From: Cyathus striatus
Taxonomy: Eukaryota; Basidiomycota; Agaricomycetes; Agaricales; Nidulariaceae
Length of the DNA stretch: 64,000 bases
NCBI GenBank assembly: GCA_025738555.1
Contig: JAOVFP010000012.1
Location: 310,001 to 374,000 of the forward strand
Direction of reading: 5' to 3'
How positions within the stretch are numbered: the stretch's first letter is position 1; each line of letters starts with the position of its first letter. Below the pieces are notes generated by a model. It was not told the origin of the DNA and did no database searches. It saw nothing but the letters and a program-made list of their open reading frames with translations. Shown piece by piece: positions 1 to 12,023 of this stretch. The position numbers and the translations under genes are program-made.

Positions 1-329
1 CATCTACGCGTTGGCTATGACAATTCTTGAAGTGAGTGCATTCTACTCATGTAAGGGTGCGCAACTTCGGAAGCTAATGCTTTCTATTCTAGATATTTAC
101 TCACCAGCAACCATACAGCCGAATAAAACATCACCCAGAAGCTGTTCTTCAAGCTTCTAGGGGGAAGCAACCGGAACGTCCAATGGACGCTCGTGTTCTT
201 GTCAGAGGACTGAACAATGATCTTTGGAGGATGATGACGAAGTGCTGGTCACTTGTTCCTGAGGAGAGACCTACGATTCAGGATGTATTATTTGTTATTG
301 GGTTATGTGAAGCCGCGCCAGAGCGCTGA
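1..329 (+). CDS. Protein kinase, C-terminal fragment (TKL-like)
   Basis: Only the end of the gene is in the window. The first reading block gives IYALAMTILE, the kinase subdomain IX helix (usually D-x-Y-S/A-x-A-M-T-x-x-E). A short intron follows (about 31-92, GT...AG), then an exon ending at the TGA at 327-329. This exon carries DLWRMMTKCWSLVPEERPTIQDVL, read here in parts: the 'CW...P..RP' signature of subdomain XI is typical of tyrosine-kinase-like kinases expanded in Agaricomycetes. The catalytic HRD and DFG motifs lie outside the window, so activity cannot be judged. Substrate and pathway are unknown. Confidence 0.75.
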
Positions 330-534
330 GCCCGTACGTGTAAGATAGTTTTAAATCAATGGTATCCTAGGCGAATTGCTAACAAGTGAAGTAAGTACTG
401 TTGAAGTCAAGTTGAAGTTGGCTTTGACTAGGACTCTTACCAGTCAGCTGGCTTAGAGTGGGCTTTAAGACCGCCGGTGCCCATGGCATTTGTTTCAAAC
501 AATGACAAACATGTAGCTACCTAGTTTTTAGATC

Positions 535-956
535 ATGTCAGTCTTCCAGTTGACCGGCCATTCAAACAACTCTTTAAGTATGTCACTATCGGAATGCCAG
601 GAGCCTCTTGCAACGGAAGAATCCGAGTCTTTCTTTTCGAACATTTTAACACCAGGGTCTTCTCTCCATCCCACATTCCTGGCTGTGGTCGATGGAGCCT
701 TCGCATTGCTGTTTGCTGTATTCATCGTGCTGGCATTCTTAACGCGGGGTAGCATACACATATTTGCTTTGATGGCTATTGAGGTGGCATTATACGGTAG
801 TGTTAAAGTGGTAAGCATGGCAATGTGCAGTGCACCATACCGTTTGACTAAATTCATACATACATTAGGTTCATTTACGAGCTACAACACACACAGATAA
901 ATGCAGAGAACGATGGACGTAGAAATCAGACCGAGGAACCAAAAAAGGACCAGTGA
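535..956 (+). CDS. PKR1: V-ATPase assembly factor Pkr1 (frame break at exon junction)
   Basis: Pkr1 is a small ER membrane protein needed for assembly of the V-ATPase V0 sector. Exon 1 (535-810) carries the family signature SFFSNILTPGSSLHPTFLAV, a hydrophobic stretch (about residues 48-65), then GSIHIFALMAIEVALYGSVK, the second membrane segment. A 58-nt GT-AG intron fits 811-868. The expected continuation W-F-I-Y-E-L-Q is encoded just after the acceptor (ttc att tac gag cta caa), ending at TGA 954-956, but in a frame one base off from exon 1. Read strictly, the spliced frame gives VHLRATTH and stops at 920-922. One surplus A in the AAA run at 805-807 would explain this. It is either a sequence error or a truncated tail. 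The family call is firm; the C-terminus is not. Confidence 0.8.
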
Positions 957-1105
957 TGATATGACTATCGCAGACCGGAATCGTTACTTCTTCGCGTTCA
1001 CGTTTTCATACCATTGCTTCGTTCGTTTTGCGCTGTCGTGAGCCAAAGTGAACACTTGCCAACAATCGTCAGCATAGGCATGGCATATACAAGTGTATAA
1101 CTGTA

Positions 1106-1874
1106 TTACATACGCTCGCGTTCTGTAACATCAAGTCCTTCGCGAAATAATCGTGCAGACTCGCTGTCTGCTACTCCGCTGCTTGACTGGCCGACGGAGG
1201 CGAAATGATGGGCTTGGTCAATGATTTCGACAAGACGTGCGCGGAATGTCTAGTGGGGTGCATTGCATTAGTGGGATAAAGGGGCTTTGTTTGATGGAAT
1301 ACACCTTCGTCAGAACTTCGGATAGATCGTTTGCTTGCTCGTCACTTAGCCTTGCAAAGTACGGTTCGAGTAGTCGCGTCCTTATGTATATAGAACACCT
1401 ACATGTCCATAATTTTCTTTCCAAACCCGTACCATGTTCCACCTGCACCAACTAAGTGGCCTATACGAACACTTGTTGCTTCGGCTTTCAGAGCGTTTTT
1501 GACCTTGGAGTTGAATGCGGGGGGTATAGTGAAATCTGCCCAATCTCTGATGGGACACGGTTAAATAGTGTGTCTTGGAAGGTGTGATAGGTTTACGAAC
1601 GAGTAAATGAATATATATGCAAGCCATATAGGAATCGGTAGCTTGCTCAGAACGGCTATCTGAAAAACGCGTCGATACAGGGTTCAGGGCGCTGAATAGT
1701 CGTGGCTCTCACATCGCGTTCCGCCCCTCCTCCGAGGTGGCCCATGTTGGGGATTTCATGTTTGAAGGTGCATTGTAGTTTCTAGTGGTGCATTAGATGG
1801 GTTGGGGGCAATAAAGCAGGTCTCACTTGATTCTCGGAGAGAATTGCCTCGACTGAGAAGTAATCGTCCTCCAT
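1106..1874 (-). CDS. PSF3: GINS complex subunit Psf3
   Basis: Psf3 is one of four subunits of GINS, which with Cdc45 and Mcm2-7 forms the replicative CMG helicase. I assembled it from short minus-strand exons: start ATG at 1872-1874 (MEDDYFSVEAILSENQ), then KLQCTFKHEIPNMGHL, then IAVLSKLPIPIWLAYIF, then SDWADFTIPPAFNSKVKNAL and GHLVGAGGTWYGFGKKIMDM, then TRLLEPYFARLSDEQAND, and finally TFRARLVEIIDQAHHFAS to the TAA at 1106-1108. All joins keep frame with GT-AG introns. The product is about 180 aa, normal for Psf3. The N-terminal acidic start, the 'C-T-F..G.GHL' block and the P-x-W-L-A motif are family hallmarks. It is divergent from the gene at 2039 with about 165 bp between the starts. Confidence 0.88.
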
Positions 1875-2038
1875 GGCGGATGAGGGTGTGACCAGGACGG
1901 ATGTGTGACCAACGGGGTGTCGGATGTGACGGGAACGCGTCGGTACTCAATCCGGTTTGCCGACTTGAACCCGTCATTGACTAACGTCCCAGCCATCTGT
2001 ACTCCATACCCTTCATCTCCCGTCCTCTCTTCTCCATC

Positions 2039-2594
2039 ATGTTCTCTGCCAGGGCTCTCTCGCGAGCTGTCGCAACATGTACTCGCACAATCCAGGCATC
2101 ATCTGCTGTTCGTCCACCTACAATGCTCCATCCCTGCCGGTCCCTCTCGTCCTCTCCAATTGCCCGTGCATCAGAACCCAGCATTGACCCGCAGCTATTC
2201 GAAAAGGTTAAAACATCTCCCGTAGTGAAGAAAATGGTCGAAAATCCCGAAGTTATGGAAGCGTTGAAGGATCTTCACAAGTTCCTTCAGAGTAACGGTA
2301 ATACGCGATCACCCCATGAAGCGACAAGAACTAAACATATCTGCAGGCATCCCAATTGGAAAGCCTTCTGCTTTCCAAATGATAAAGCTTGCGGCCAACT
2401 CAGACTTCCGAGCGGCTGCTTCGCGTCTTATGGAAGAGATGCAGAAGGCTGGTATTGATGTCAAGTCAAAGGTCCGTGAACACGGTGTTCCCCCTTTTCT
2501 GGAATTTATGAATATATTACAGGAAGTCTTGGATGAAATTATGAGTATCTCGAAGTTGAGTGGCGGCCCGGGGAAGCCTGACGAGTCGAAATAG
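2039..2594 (+). CDS. Unrecognised protein with mitochondrial-type N-terminus
   Basis: Two exons, 2039-2297 and 2347-2594, joined across a 49-nt GT-AG intron, give 168 aa. The first 45 residues are rich in Arg, Ser and Ala and lack acidic residues (MFSARALSRAVATCTRTIQ), the composition of a mitochondrial presequence. The rest is compact and helical-looking: SPVVKKMVENPEVMEALKDL, then GIPIGKPSAFQMIKLAANSD, a short helix with EEMQKAGID, and a hydrophobic FLEFMNILQEVLDEIM segment. The 'NPEVMEALKDL' stretch recalls STI1-type helical repeats, but I cannot assign a family. I infer a soluble mitochondrial matrix protein. The gene reading is strong because splicing restores one open frame; the function is unknown. 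Confidence 0.75.
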
Positions 2595-2821
2595 ATAACT
2601 GTATTCGAGACATTACCATACTTCATTATAATCGAATGATGAATCTGAGCACAGTTTGCATATGCACACCACATGGTCGATTTCACCTCTTGTATGTACT
2701 GTGTCGTAAATATCTACTGAAATGTTGCGACGCGCGCGTGAACTTCGATCGCGACTGAGCTGAGGTTGCAGTCAAATTTACATCTTATCTTGAGTCTCTT
2801 AACCGCGTTCATCTCACTAGA

Positions 2822-4925
2822 ATGCAAGAAGCATCTACTTCAACCACTCCCCTCGCTTCCGTCTCTTCATCTCCCCCTCACACACCTGCCCCAGAACACC
2901 ATTTGCCTCAGACCGCATTCTACTCGGTCGAATATCCGGGTTATGTTCGACCGGAGTCCGTTCCCCTTGCAATTCGTAACCTCGGTGGTCAGGCAAAACT
3001 TGACAATGCTTTTCGTCGAACTCTACCAAAAACAGAAGCACTCATGGAACTCTCCCTTCATCCTGGAAATCCCTTCTCGCATCCGATTCCAGGGGACGTT
3101 GTACCAACGAACAACATTCTAATGAAGGTGGTGAAGAGGAAGCGAAAACGACCTGCTGAAGGAACAAACGCTACTTTTCAGGATGGAGCCTTGGGCGAAT
3201 ACACTACTGAAGTGGTTGGTATCGTTCCTAAGACTGTCAGATTTCGAAGTAAGTCTTCGCGGCCTTCCAGGACTATGACTGGTTCAGTTGCTTCATTGCT
3301 TTTCCTCCAGGTATGGTTGATTTTCAATACCAACCAGACAAGAATGATCCCATATCTAAACTACGTACTGCTATGGATGAAATGGATGGTAAGCGTGTCT
3401 GTTCATTCTACTGGAAATATTATATTGATCATCCGCAGTGGATGCTCTTAGTCCTTATGTCGTACCTCCAGAACAATCAGAATATATAATTCCTGTTGCA
3501 ATGCCCGTTGCGCCAAACGAAGATGATATGAATCTCGATCCTCAACTGCGTGAACCAAACCCCGAGCCTAGTACAGTAACGGTCATGCGAAGCAACTTGC
3601 GACTGTTTCCACCGCCTTTGTTCAGCCGGCAGACAATACCACAGGGATACAAGTGCGTTCTTGCACGCAATTAGCTGACTTACTTGCTCTGAACAAATGT
3701 AGTTTCAAAGGAAACACCGCATCAATGGTTACGACTGCGACAGACGAGAAGACTGGCGAAGAGAAAAAACGGCTCATCAATAGGATGCGTTGGAAAGGCT
3801 ATGGTCCTGCTGCAATCATGTTTACAGATTCTCAAGTACCTGATAAACCACCTCAACCAGTGCAAGAGGGACGGAGCACCATAAACGAGAGTCTCCTGAA
3901 AAGACTCCAGGAGGTAACAAAACGCTCAGTATTGTTCATATGTTATACTGAACGTGAACGTCAGAAATTCGAGGAACGAGCGGTTTGGACTCGCATGTCC
4001 TTGTTTAACCAATTTTCTTCTCTTGAAACGAGGGAAATACTAAAGTATCTTATACTTTTTGAATAAATCTATGACATATTCCTAAACCACTTGTGTAGCA
4101 CGAAGCTTCTTCTGCCTCTCGTTTGTTACGTCTTTCAAGACGGTCCTTGGAGGGATACACTCGTCAGGTTTAAATATGATCCTCGTAAAGACCCAGATGC
4201 TCGATTGTAAGTATGCTCTAACTCTTATAATTGAAGGCATTCTTACAGTACCTATACAGTTACCAACGCCTCTATTTCCGCAATGCCAACCATCCTATTG
4301 CACGCCCATCAGTTATCTCCAGAAGGCAGGATCGAACGGCAGCAAATGAGCAACTTAGAGCGCTCGAACAAGGAACAGAGAAAGAGGCTGACCGAAAGTG
4401 AAATGTTCGTTCATTTCTTCCTGTCGCTTGCTGATCGGCTCCTAGGAGATCACATATATTCAACGGACAAACGATCACAAAAGAGACCGCGGCTTTCCAG
4501 CTGTGTGACATTACAGATCCCATGCTGAAAGAAATGATAGAGGATCCCGAGGCACTTCGGGAAGTGTGCAACGAACGTGACGGGTGGTATACTACCCATG
4601 CATTTGAGCGTATAAAGACTGTTCTTCGACATAAATTCTTCTCGTTGCTTGAAGGTCATGCCGCTACTGATGAGGAATGTCGAGCACTTCTCGTTGCAAC
4701 GGAAGGATCTGCGAAAGCGGCTAGTACAAATAGGAGCCAGAAACTTAGAGCTGGAAAACACAACATGGCCAAGGGTGCTCTACGGCCTGAGGATGCGGCG
4801 GTATGTACACTTGTAAACTGTATTTATAACGTAAACTAAGGTGGAAACAGGCATTGAGGCTGAGAGCGACATTGGATCGCAACGCAAAATCATTTCATTC
4901 ACAGCGGCAGGGCTTCGCAGAATAG
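2822..4925 (+). CDS. Transcription factor IIIC subunit (Tfc1/Sfc1, GTF3C5 family)
   Basis: This subunit of TFIIIC helps bind the A-box of tRNA promoters and recruits TFIIIB for RNA polymerase III. Exon 1 (2822-3248) has the N-terminal dimerisation block: VEYPGYV and NILMKVVKRKRKRP. Later exons give RSNLRLFPPPLFSRQTIPQG, then INRMRWKGYGPAAIMF and AVWTRMSLFNQFS. The DNA-binding-type core is LPLVCYVFQDGPWRDTLVRF, YDPRKDPDARF and YQRLYFRNANHPIARPSV. The protein ends ...QRQGFAE at the TAG 4923-4925. At least eight short introns are needed, all GT-AG; the acceptor before YQRLYF is at 4250, not the nearer AG. Overall order and about 560-aa length match the family. It converges on CWF19, which ends 180 bp away. 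Confidence 0.88.
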
Positions 4926-5105
4926 ATGGCTCATCTTGCTTCTTGGGCGGCTACTCGCCATTGAACTTCTGGACAATTAAAATACAGCATGTATAATGCA
5001 TAAGTAGAATATGTATATCAGACAGCAAATGGTTTTGTGAAATCACGGTAACACCAGTGTCCCGTGTCCGTGATGTTTTCGCATGTCAGGCGCGATATCC
5101 TTGGA

Positions 5106-7960
5106 TCATGCTTTGCCAATCATCGATGTCCAGTCAAACTTGTCATACATCTTCTTCATTTCAGTCACACGATCCCTATTGCTGTGCCAATCCAATTTCC
5201 TGGGACGCCTCCATCGTCGAGGCTCGAGCTCAAGCAAATTTCCGATGATTTCACCTGCGAAATACCTACAGTTTCACCATTATCATCAGTTTCACCATAT
5301 CAGTGGTAAGTTTAGGCTCACCTCGGGAATTCACCACCTCCCTTCTCTCCTTCATCCATTCCTTCCTCTCCGTCCTCTACCGCGTTTCCTGCGCCTTCAA
5401 TAACATGGCCATATCCTTTCTCGCCTTTGTAGTCAAACTGGACCATGAAGTAAGGCAAGTTGGGAACCATGGCACGACGGAAGCCTCCAGGTCGTGCAGA
5501 GAAGTCAATAAGTTTCTTATGCTGCGACCATTCAGTCTCAGACATCAGAATTGATTCCTGGGAAATGATATTAGTACAAGCACTTAATTGGCGCTTCCAG
5601 GTCATCACACACCTTGAAGTAACCAGGAATAATCTCATACTGTTCCCAAGGGAGTGGGACACATTCTATGACTGAATGTTTCTGTTGTTTGAGAGAAATC
5701 ACAGTCTCGTAGAATATGACGCCCTTATCGTCCTCAGCGAACATGCGCATCAGACATTTCATGAAGTTCTATGATATAACCCAGAGCTCAGGATACAGAA
5801 AGCAAGTTTACACAAGTAATGGATTCTTACCTTGACTTCATCCCAGACATCATCATCACCCTCAAGCATGCACAGATGATGTTGTATAGGAACAATCAGG
5901 CAGTGTCCCTTCACCAGCTCCTCAGTGATGGTGCAAGAGAGGTACACTCGCGTACCCATTGCAACCACTGGGGCTTTAGGAAGCGAATCGTCTTCACCGA
6001 AGCAGAAAGGACATGTTGCCAATACTTTTTGTGTTCGCTTATAATCTATATAACCATTAATCTTAAAAAAGCGCCATTTGCCCTTCGTGCCTACCATGAA
6101 TAGCAAACTGTCGTTTCATGCCATCTGAACGCATCTTTTGACGACTGAGTTTCTCCGCATTATCATCAATATAATCGAGATCATTCTAAAAACATAAGCA
6201 TAAGAAGTCTAGACAGCTATGAAGAAAGACATACCTCGAATTTGCCATCGCCCATGACAGCTCGAGCATACTGAGCATCAAGATCCTTCTGGTCTGAAAT
6301 ACCAGCACCAAACTTTTCCTGTCTCAACATTTCCCCTAACGTCATTTCATCATCGTCAGGATTAATGCGAATGACATCTCCTGTCTTGCGATCGCGTGTT
6401 TCGAAGTACTAAGAAAGCCATGAGATAGTATGCTAAGCATGAAGTTCCTTTGCTACCTTTTCTTTTTTCTTGCGATTTCCTGGACCAAGTTCCTCATCTT
6501 GCTTCCCGTGGCCCACGTCGTACAATCTACCTCTCGCATCGAGCGTTGGAAGAACTTCAACTTTCGTCCTTACACCTGTTTCAGCACCGCTTTCAATTCC
6601 ATTAGCTCTTCGCGACTCTTCTTCATACTCTTTCTCGAGCTGGGGGCATTTGGATCACCCATAAGCTTCGCTCGGAGCACTTTTGCTTGCAGCTTGTTAA
6701 GCGATGATGGTGACAAGGCTCGTCTAGATCCAGATCCAGACGCAACTGGAGTCATGACAGTAGGAATCGGGGTATGGGCCTGCGAGAGTGGTGAGTTAGC
6801 TTGTGAAGGTAAACGAAGAGAGTCCAGTCGGCGATTCGTAGGACGATTGCCTGAGGAGGGGAGGGGGTTGACGGATGACTGTCTGCGACATTAGCTGGGC
6901 GCCGGAAGGACGAGCTACGACTGGATGCACTACTGGCACCAATGTCGGTAAACATAATGCGCTTTTCCCCATCAGTACCAACAGATCCTCTCTGTCGACC
7001 GCGATTCCTGTCCTTATCCCTGTCTCCACGCTTTCATCTCGTTCGTCCAGGATTCTTCGTTCTTCTTTAGCTTCTTTGAATGCGTTAAGATTCCCAAATC
7101 TTTCGACTGCAACCTCTTCAATTGGACGACCTTCCTCCTCGGCAGTTTCGTAGACACGGCGAAGACGCATCATTCGCCATTGAGAACCTGGTCCTCCTGG
7201 AGTGATAGCTTGTGGTGCCGGAGGCTGGCTCCAGTCCGTTTGTTTGCCTTCTTTCAAGTCCTTATTGAGCTCCTTAGCATGAATTACGGGCTACAAAGTG
7301 GGTGAGGATTTTGTAGGCTACAATAATGTTGACATTGCACACCCACATTGTCTGGATCTGGCAGGTCAGGTTTTGGGTTCTTTTTCTTGACCTCTGTACC
7401 CAGTCCCGAGAAAAAGTCGACTGCGCCACCAAGTGTACGTGCTCCCGCGGATGTTTCACCATAATCTTCTGTGAAAATCTCATCTTCTAACTGAAGCCGT
7501 CGTACATCTGGAGGGTTTTCTCGGCTCTACCGACAGCGGGAGGAGGCGCAAGCATCCATTCGTCGCGTTGAAGGATGTTTTCTGTAGCTGTTGGGGGAGG
7601 TAGTGCGGGGTCTACAGTACTTTGGATAGCAGTTGACTTTAGCTTGAGGCTCTCGGAAGTTGGAATATCTGTTGCAAGGACCTGTGGCATGAACTAAGTT
7701 TGTCGAATTAGATCAACCGGATGTGTAGGACATACTCGCTCTCCGTCCATGTCAATATTCTTCTCTACCCACATGTCAGCGTCAAAGTCATCATCCACAA
7801 TATTCAAGTTACTCTTTTCCTCTTTCTTGCGGTGCTTGTGTTTCCTGCCTCCGTCCTCATCGTCGTCGTACTTTCTTCGCTTCTTGTGCTTTCTCTCTGG
7901 ATCTTTATCTTTAGGCCTATCATGTTTAGACGAATGCGGAGTCGAGTCTTTCTTCCCCAT
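5106..7960 (-). CDS. CWF19: Cwf19-like pre-mRNA splicing protein
   Basis: Cwf19/CWF19L proteins act with the late spliceosome and in lariat turnover with the debranching enzyme. The N-terminus (ATG 7958-7960) is a charged Lys/Arg/Asp/His-rich tail (MGKKDSTPHSSKHDR...). A long low-complexity middle follows. The C-terminal half has both Cwf19 domains: CPFCFGEDD, GHCLIVPIQHHLCMLEGDDD (HIT-like CwfJ_C_1) and, after intron removal, FYETVISLKQQKHSVIECVP and FMVQFDYKGEKGYGHVIE (CwfJ_C_2), ending WTSMIGKA at TGA 5106-5108. Around ten introns interrupt it. Start is divergent from EFL1 with a 300-bp shared promoter. I did not fix every exon border in the acidic middle. Confidence 0.87.
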
Positions 7961-8075
7961 TGAAGACTAGGTATAGAACTGCACTTACTACTAAATTTGT
8001 TACTTGTGTGCAACTTGTGTGAGACTCTGAGTTCAAGTCTGTTCAGCGTTCAAACGCTCGCGTACGCCGCAATGT

Positions 8076-8203
8076 CACGTGATAATATTTCCTCTCTGGA
8101 AGTTTTGATGTCATCGGAACCGAATCTAATCGGGTCTCGGAGAGATCTTTGCTTCAACAACTTCTTACTGACTCTCGACTGACTCTATTCTGCCATTATA
8201 TAA
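8076..8203 (+). promoter_or_regulatory. Candidate promoter elements between CWF19 and EFL1
   Basis: The 300-bp divergent spacer contains a perfect palindromic E-box CACGTG at 8076-8081 and a TATATAA sequence at 8197-8203, about 58 bp before the EFL1 ATG at 8261. A pyrimidine-rich stretch (ctctcttcttttcacatt) follows just before the start, as is common at fungal transcription starts. Function is inferred from position only. Confidence 0.4.
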
Positions 8204-8260
8204 GTCTCAGCAGCTTGTGACTCTCTTCTTTTCACATTACCACATACACAAGCCTTCAAA

Positions 8261-11200
8261 ATGGAAATCCTGGACCCTGAAAACGTTAGGATTATCACAA
8301 CTATGGGTCATGTCGACCATGGCAAAACTACCCTAATGGACACATTACTCGCAGCAAACAACATTATCTCTCCAAGGATGGCCGGAAAGATGAGATATCT
8401 GGACAGTAGGGAGGATGAGCAAGAACGTGGAATTACAATGGAAAGCAGTGCAGTGTCACTGAAGTTCCAGGTCATGGCAAAAGACGAAGACGGCGGTATG
8501 TATTACTTTTTGTCCCGCTTTCAGAAGATATGTAACAAAGTAGATCAGGAAAATCCCAAAGACTTACATTGTGAATATGATTGATACGCCGGGACACGTT
8601 GATTTCTCTAGCGAAGTGTCCACTGCTTCCAGACTATGTGATGGTGCTCTAGTATTGGTAGATGTCGTTGAGGGAGTGTGTACACAAGTGCGTCCTTGAA
8701 ATTCCTGCCGACGTGACCCTTCACTATTTCTTACAGTACATAATAGACTATTGCAGTCCTAAGACAAGCATGGCAAGATCGTCTGAAACCTATACTCGTT
8801 ATAAATAAGTTCGATCGCCTAATTACAGAACTCAAGCTGGCGCCCGTCGAAGCTTATCATCATCTTGCTCGGCTGATAGAGCAAGTCAACGCTGTAATGG
8901 GTGGGTTCTTTGCGTCGGACCGAATGGAAGATGACCTCAGATGGAGGGAGGAGCGTGAGCGTCGTCTCGCAGAAAAGAAAGATCAGCTCGCAGATGAGAC
9001 GGAAGCCACGGTCCACGAAAGTGAGGAGTTTCAAGAGAAGGATGATGAAGATATCTACTTCGCCCCTGAGAAAGGAAACGTAATTTTTGCTTCTGCTATC
9101 GACGGTTGGGGATTCCGCGTAGGAAAGTTTGCACAGTTATATGCACAGAAGCTAGGAATCAAGGAGGCCAATCTACGCCGGGTACTATGGGGCGACTTCT
9201 TCCTCGATCCGAAAACAAAACGGGTAATTAGTTATAAGCACTTACGAGGACGTGCATTGAAACCCCTTTTCGTACAATTCGTATTGGACAACATCTGGGC
9301 AATTTATGACGCAGTTGTCATTAATCCGTGAGTAACATCCTTTTCTTCTCATGCTACAATGCATTAAAATGTCCTTGCAGCAACCCAGACAAGGTAACCA
9401 AAATCGTTTCCACCCTCAACCTTAAGATTGCTCCTCGAGATCTTAAGTCCAAGGATGCCCGTTACCTCCTAAACCTCATATTATCACAGTGGCTATCCTT
9501 GTCGACATGTATCATCCAAACAACCATTGACGTTGTTCCGGCACCTTGTTTTGCTCAGGCAACTCGTATACCTAAGATGCTTTATCCGGAATTGCGCGAG
9601 GAAACGATACCTCCCAAGAGCAAGCTTGAGGAGGACTTGTTTGCATCCAACTTTGGTCCAGAAGCATGTATTACTGCCTATGTTAGCAAAATGTTTGCTG
9701 TCAATGCAAAGGATTTGCCAGAAAACAAGAAGAAGCCGTTAACCGCTCAACAGATGAGGGAAAAGGCGAAAGAAGCGAGGGACCAATTCGCTGCAAAAGC
9801 TTCTGAATCTGATACTCCCGCTGAGCAGTTGGCCCCAACAGGTGTAGATTATACATCCAGCACACCAATTACAGAAACTTTAGAAGAAAAGGTTGAAGTA
9901 GAGTCGAAGGACGGAGAGGTCATTCTAGGCTTTGCGCGTATATACTCTGGGACAATCAAACTTGGCTCTTCATCCACGCTCTCCTTCCCAAGTACAATTT
10001 GTCTAGGGATTCAGCGTCTCCTTCAAATTCTAAATTCTTGATCACAGCTAAAGTGGAAGGGCTGTACGTCATGATGGGAAGAGAGTTGGTGGCAGTAGAC
10101 TATGTTCGCGCTGGGAACATTTTCGCTATCAAAGGTTTGGAGGGTAAAGTTTGGCGTAGTGCAACAATCTGTGCCCCTGGAGAGACGACCGTTGGGCACG
10201 GGGGGGCTTTGAAGGATTGCTTGATCAATCTGGGCGCTGTAAATCGACAGGCAGCTCCTATTGTTCGCGTTGCTTTGGAACCGACTCATCCTGCAGATAT
10301 GCCAAAGCTTGTGGACGGGCTGAAGCTTCTTAGTCAGTCAGACCCTTGCGTAGAGACCTTTCAGCAACAGACTGGAGAGCACGTCATTCTGACTGCCGGA
10401 GAATTGCATTTGGAGGTATGATTTAAGCTACGAAGTATATTCAGTTACTAAATGATGCTTAGCGATGTTTGAAAGATTTACGAGAGCGCTTTGCAAAGGT
10501 GGAAATTCAAGCATCCAAGCCCATCGTTCCATTTAGAGAAACGGCAATAAAAGCACCCGGTAAGAAGATATCTGAACAAACAGGATTATTACTAAATGTG
10601 TGTAGATATGGCACCGACAAAGACACCTAATGTCCCTCGGGGTACGATCCGTGGAACAAGTTCCCAGAATATATTGTCATTTACGATTCGTGCCGCGCCT
10701 CTTCCAGCGCCAATTCTCAAATTCCTGCAACATAATATTTTGATTCTGAAGAAGCTAGAGCACGACCGCAAAGTGGAGCAAACAGGGAAAGAAATTCCAG
10801 AAGAGGAGGATGAGGATACCATTGATGTTTATGGAGATATTATACAGAAGCCGACTGTCAAACCCGAGGAATTCTGGGATGCGTTGAAAGCGCTGTGTAA
10901 AGAAGTCGGCGGTGAATGGGAGGGAATAATTGACAGAATATGGGCGTTTGGTCCTCAGAGGGCAGGCGGTTGTTTGTTGATTGACGCTAGAAATCCCAAT
11001 GCGCTCGCATCGTAAGCAAACATTTGATGGTGCTTGTTGAAAGGCTAATAATGAGATGCACAGACTGAAACGTCGATTAGAGAGAATCAAGTCAGATTCG
11101 AATGGCAGTGGCACCACTGATAAAGTGATGCGTGATTTCGATAATGACATTGAAACAGGGTTCCAATTGGCAACATTCCAAGGACCGCTCTGTGCAGAAC

Positions 11201-12023
11201 CAGTGGAAGGACTAGCTTACTTTGTGGAGGATGTACATATCGACAGGGGGAGTCTGGATAAGGAAATTGGTGAGTCCGAGTTGCTCTGAGAATAAGATTT
11301 TACGGCATGACAGGAAGACTAAAGATACTTCGCAGAGCAAAATAGAATAGCACAAGTGACTGGATCAGTGATATCGAGTGTTAGAGATGCATGCCGGAGT
11401 GGGTTGTTGGACTGGTCACCTCGGCTTCAGCTGGCGATGTATTCTTGTGATATTCAGGCATCAAGTGAGTAAATTGCTATGCTTCTGTATGGGAAGACCG
11501 GGGGCTGATGTCATAAATAACGCACAGCGGATGTGTTGGGAAAAGTATATGCGGTTGTTGCGAAGAGGCGTGGACGTATTGTTGCGGAGGAGATGAAAGA
11601 AGGAACAACGTTCTTTAACGTGTCTGCGCTTTTGCCTGTGGTTGAGAGTTTGGGTTTGCAGATGGTACGATGGCATTTGTTGCACGATGTGGACTTGGAC
11701 ACTAAATGTTTGATGATGCTAGATATACGGAAGCGTACCTCAGGCGCTGCAAGCCCGCAGTTAATCTTCAGTGGGTGCGTCTGCAGTTTCAATGATGAAA
11801 TTCTGAAATAGCGAGTTCTGATCGTTGCGACAGATACGAGTTGTTGGATCAGGATCCATTTTGGGTTCCGACGACAGAAGAAGAGCTGGAGGACCTTGGG
11901 GAGAAGGCTGATCGGATAAATATTGCAAAGGCTTACATGGACGGGGTGCGGGATCGGAAGGGCATGTTCGTGGACCGAAAGATAGTTGAGTTCGCGGAAA
12001 AGCAAAGGACGCTGAAGCGGTAG
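8261..12023 (+). CDS. RIA1: Ribosome assembly GTPase EFL1/Ria1
   Basis: EFL1 is the cytoplasmic EF-2-like GTPase that works with Sdo1/SBDS to release Tif6/eIF6 from pre-60S subunits. Exon 1 begins [19 protein letters not shown]; the GTPase motifs are GHVDHGKT (G1), DTPGHVDF (G3) and NKFD (G4). An EFL1-type acidic insertion lies at about 8930-9060 ([17 protein letters not shown]). Domain II and later EF-G-like domains follow, including [14 protein letters not shown] (domain IV/V boundary) and [15 protein letters not shown] near the end; the stop TAG is at 12021-12023. About ten introns. Near 11,646-11,665 the conserved ESFGFADDIRKRT reading needs one extra T in a TTT run; as given the frame reads on through a 58-nt intron by chance. 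Otherwise full length, about 1,000 aa. Confidence 0.92.
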
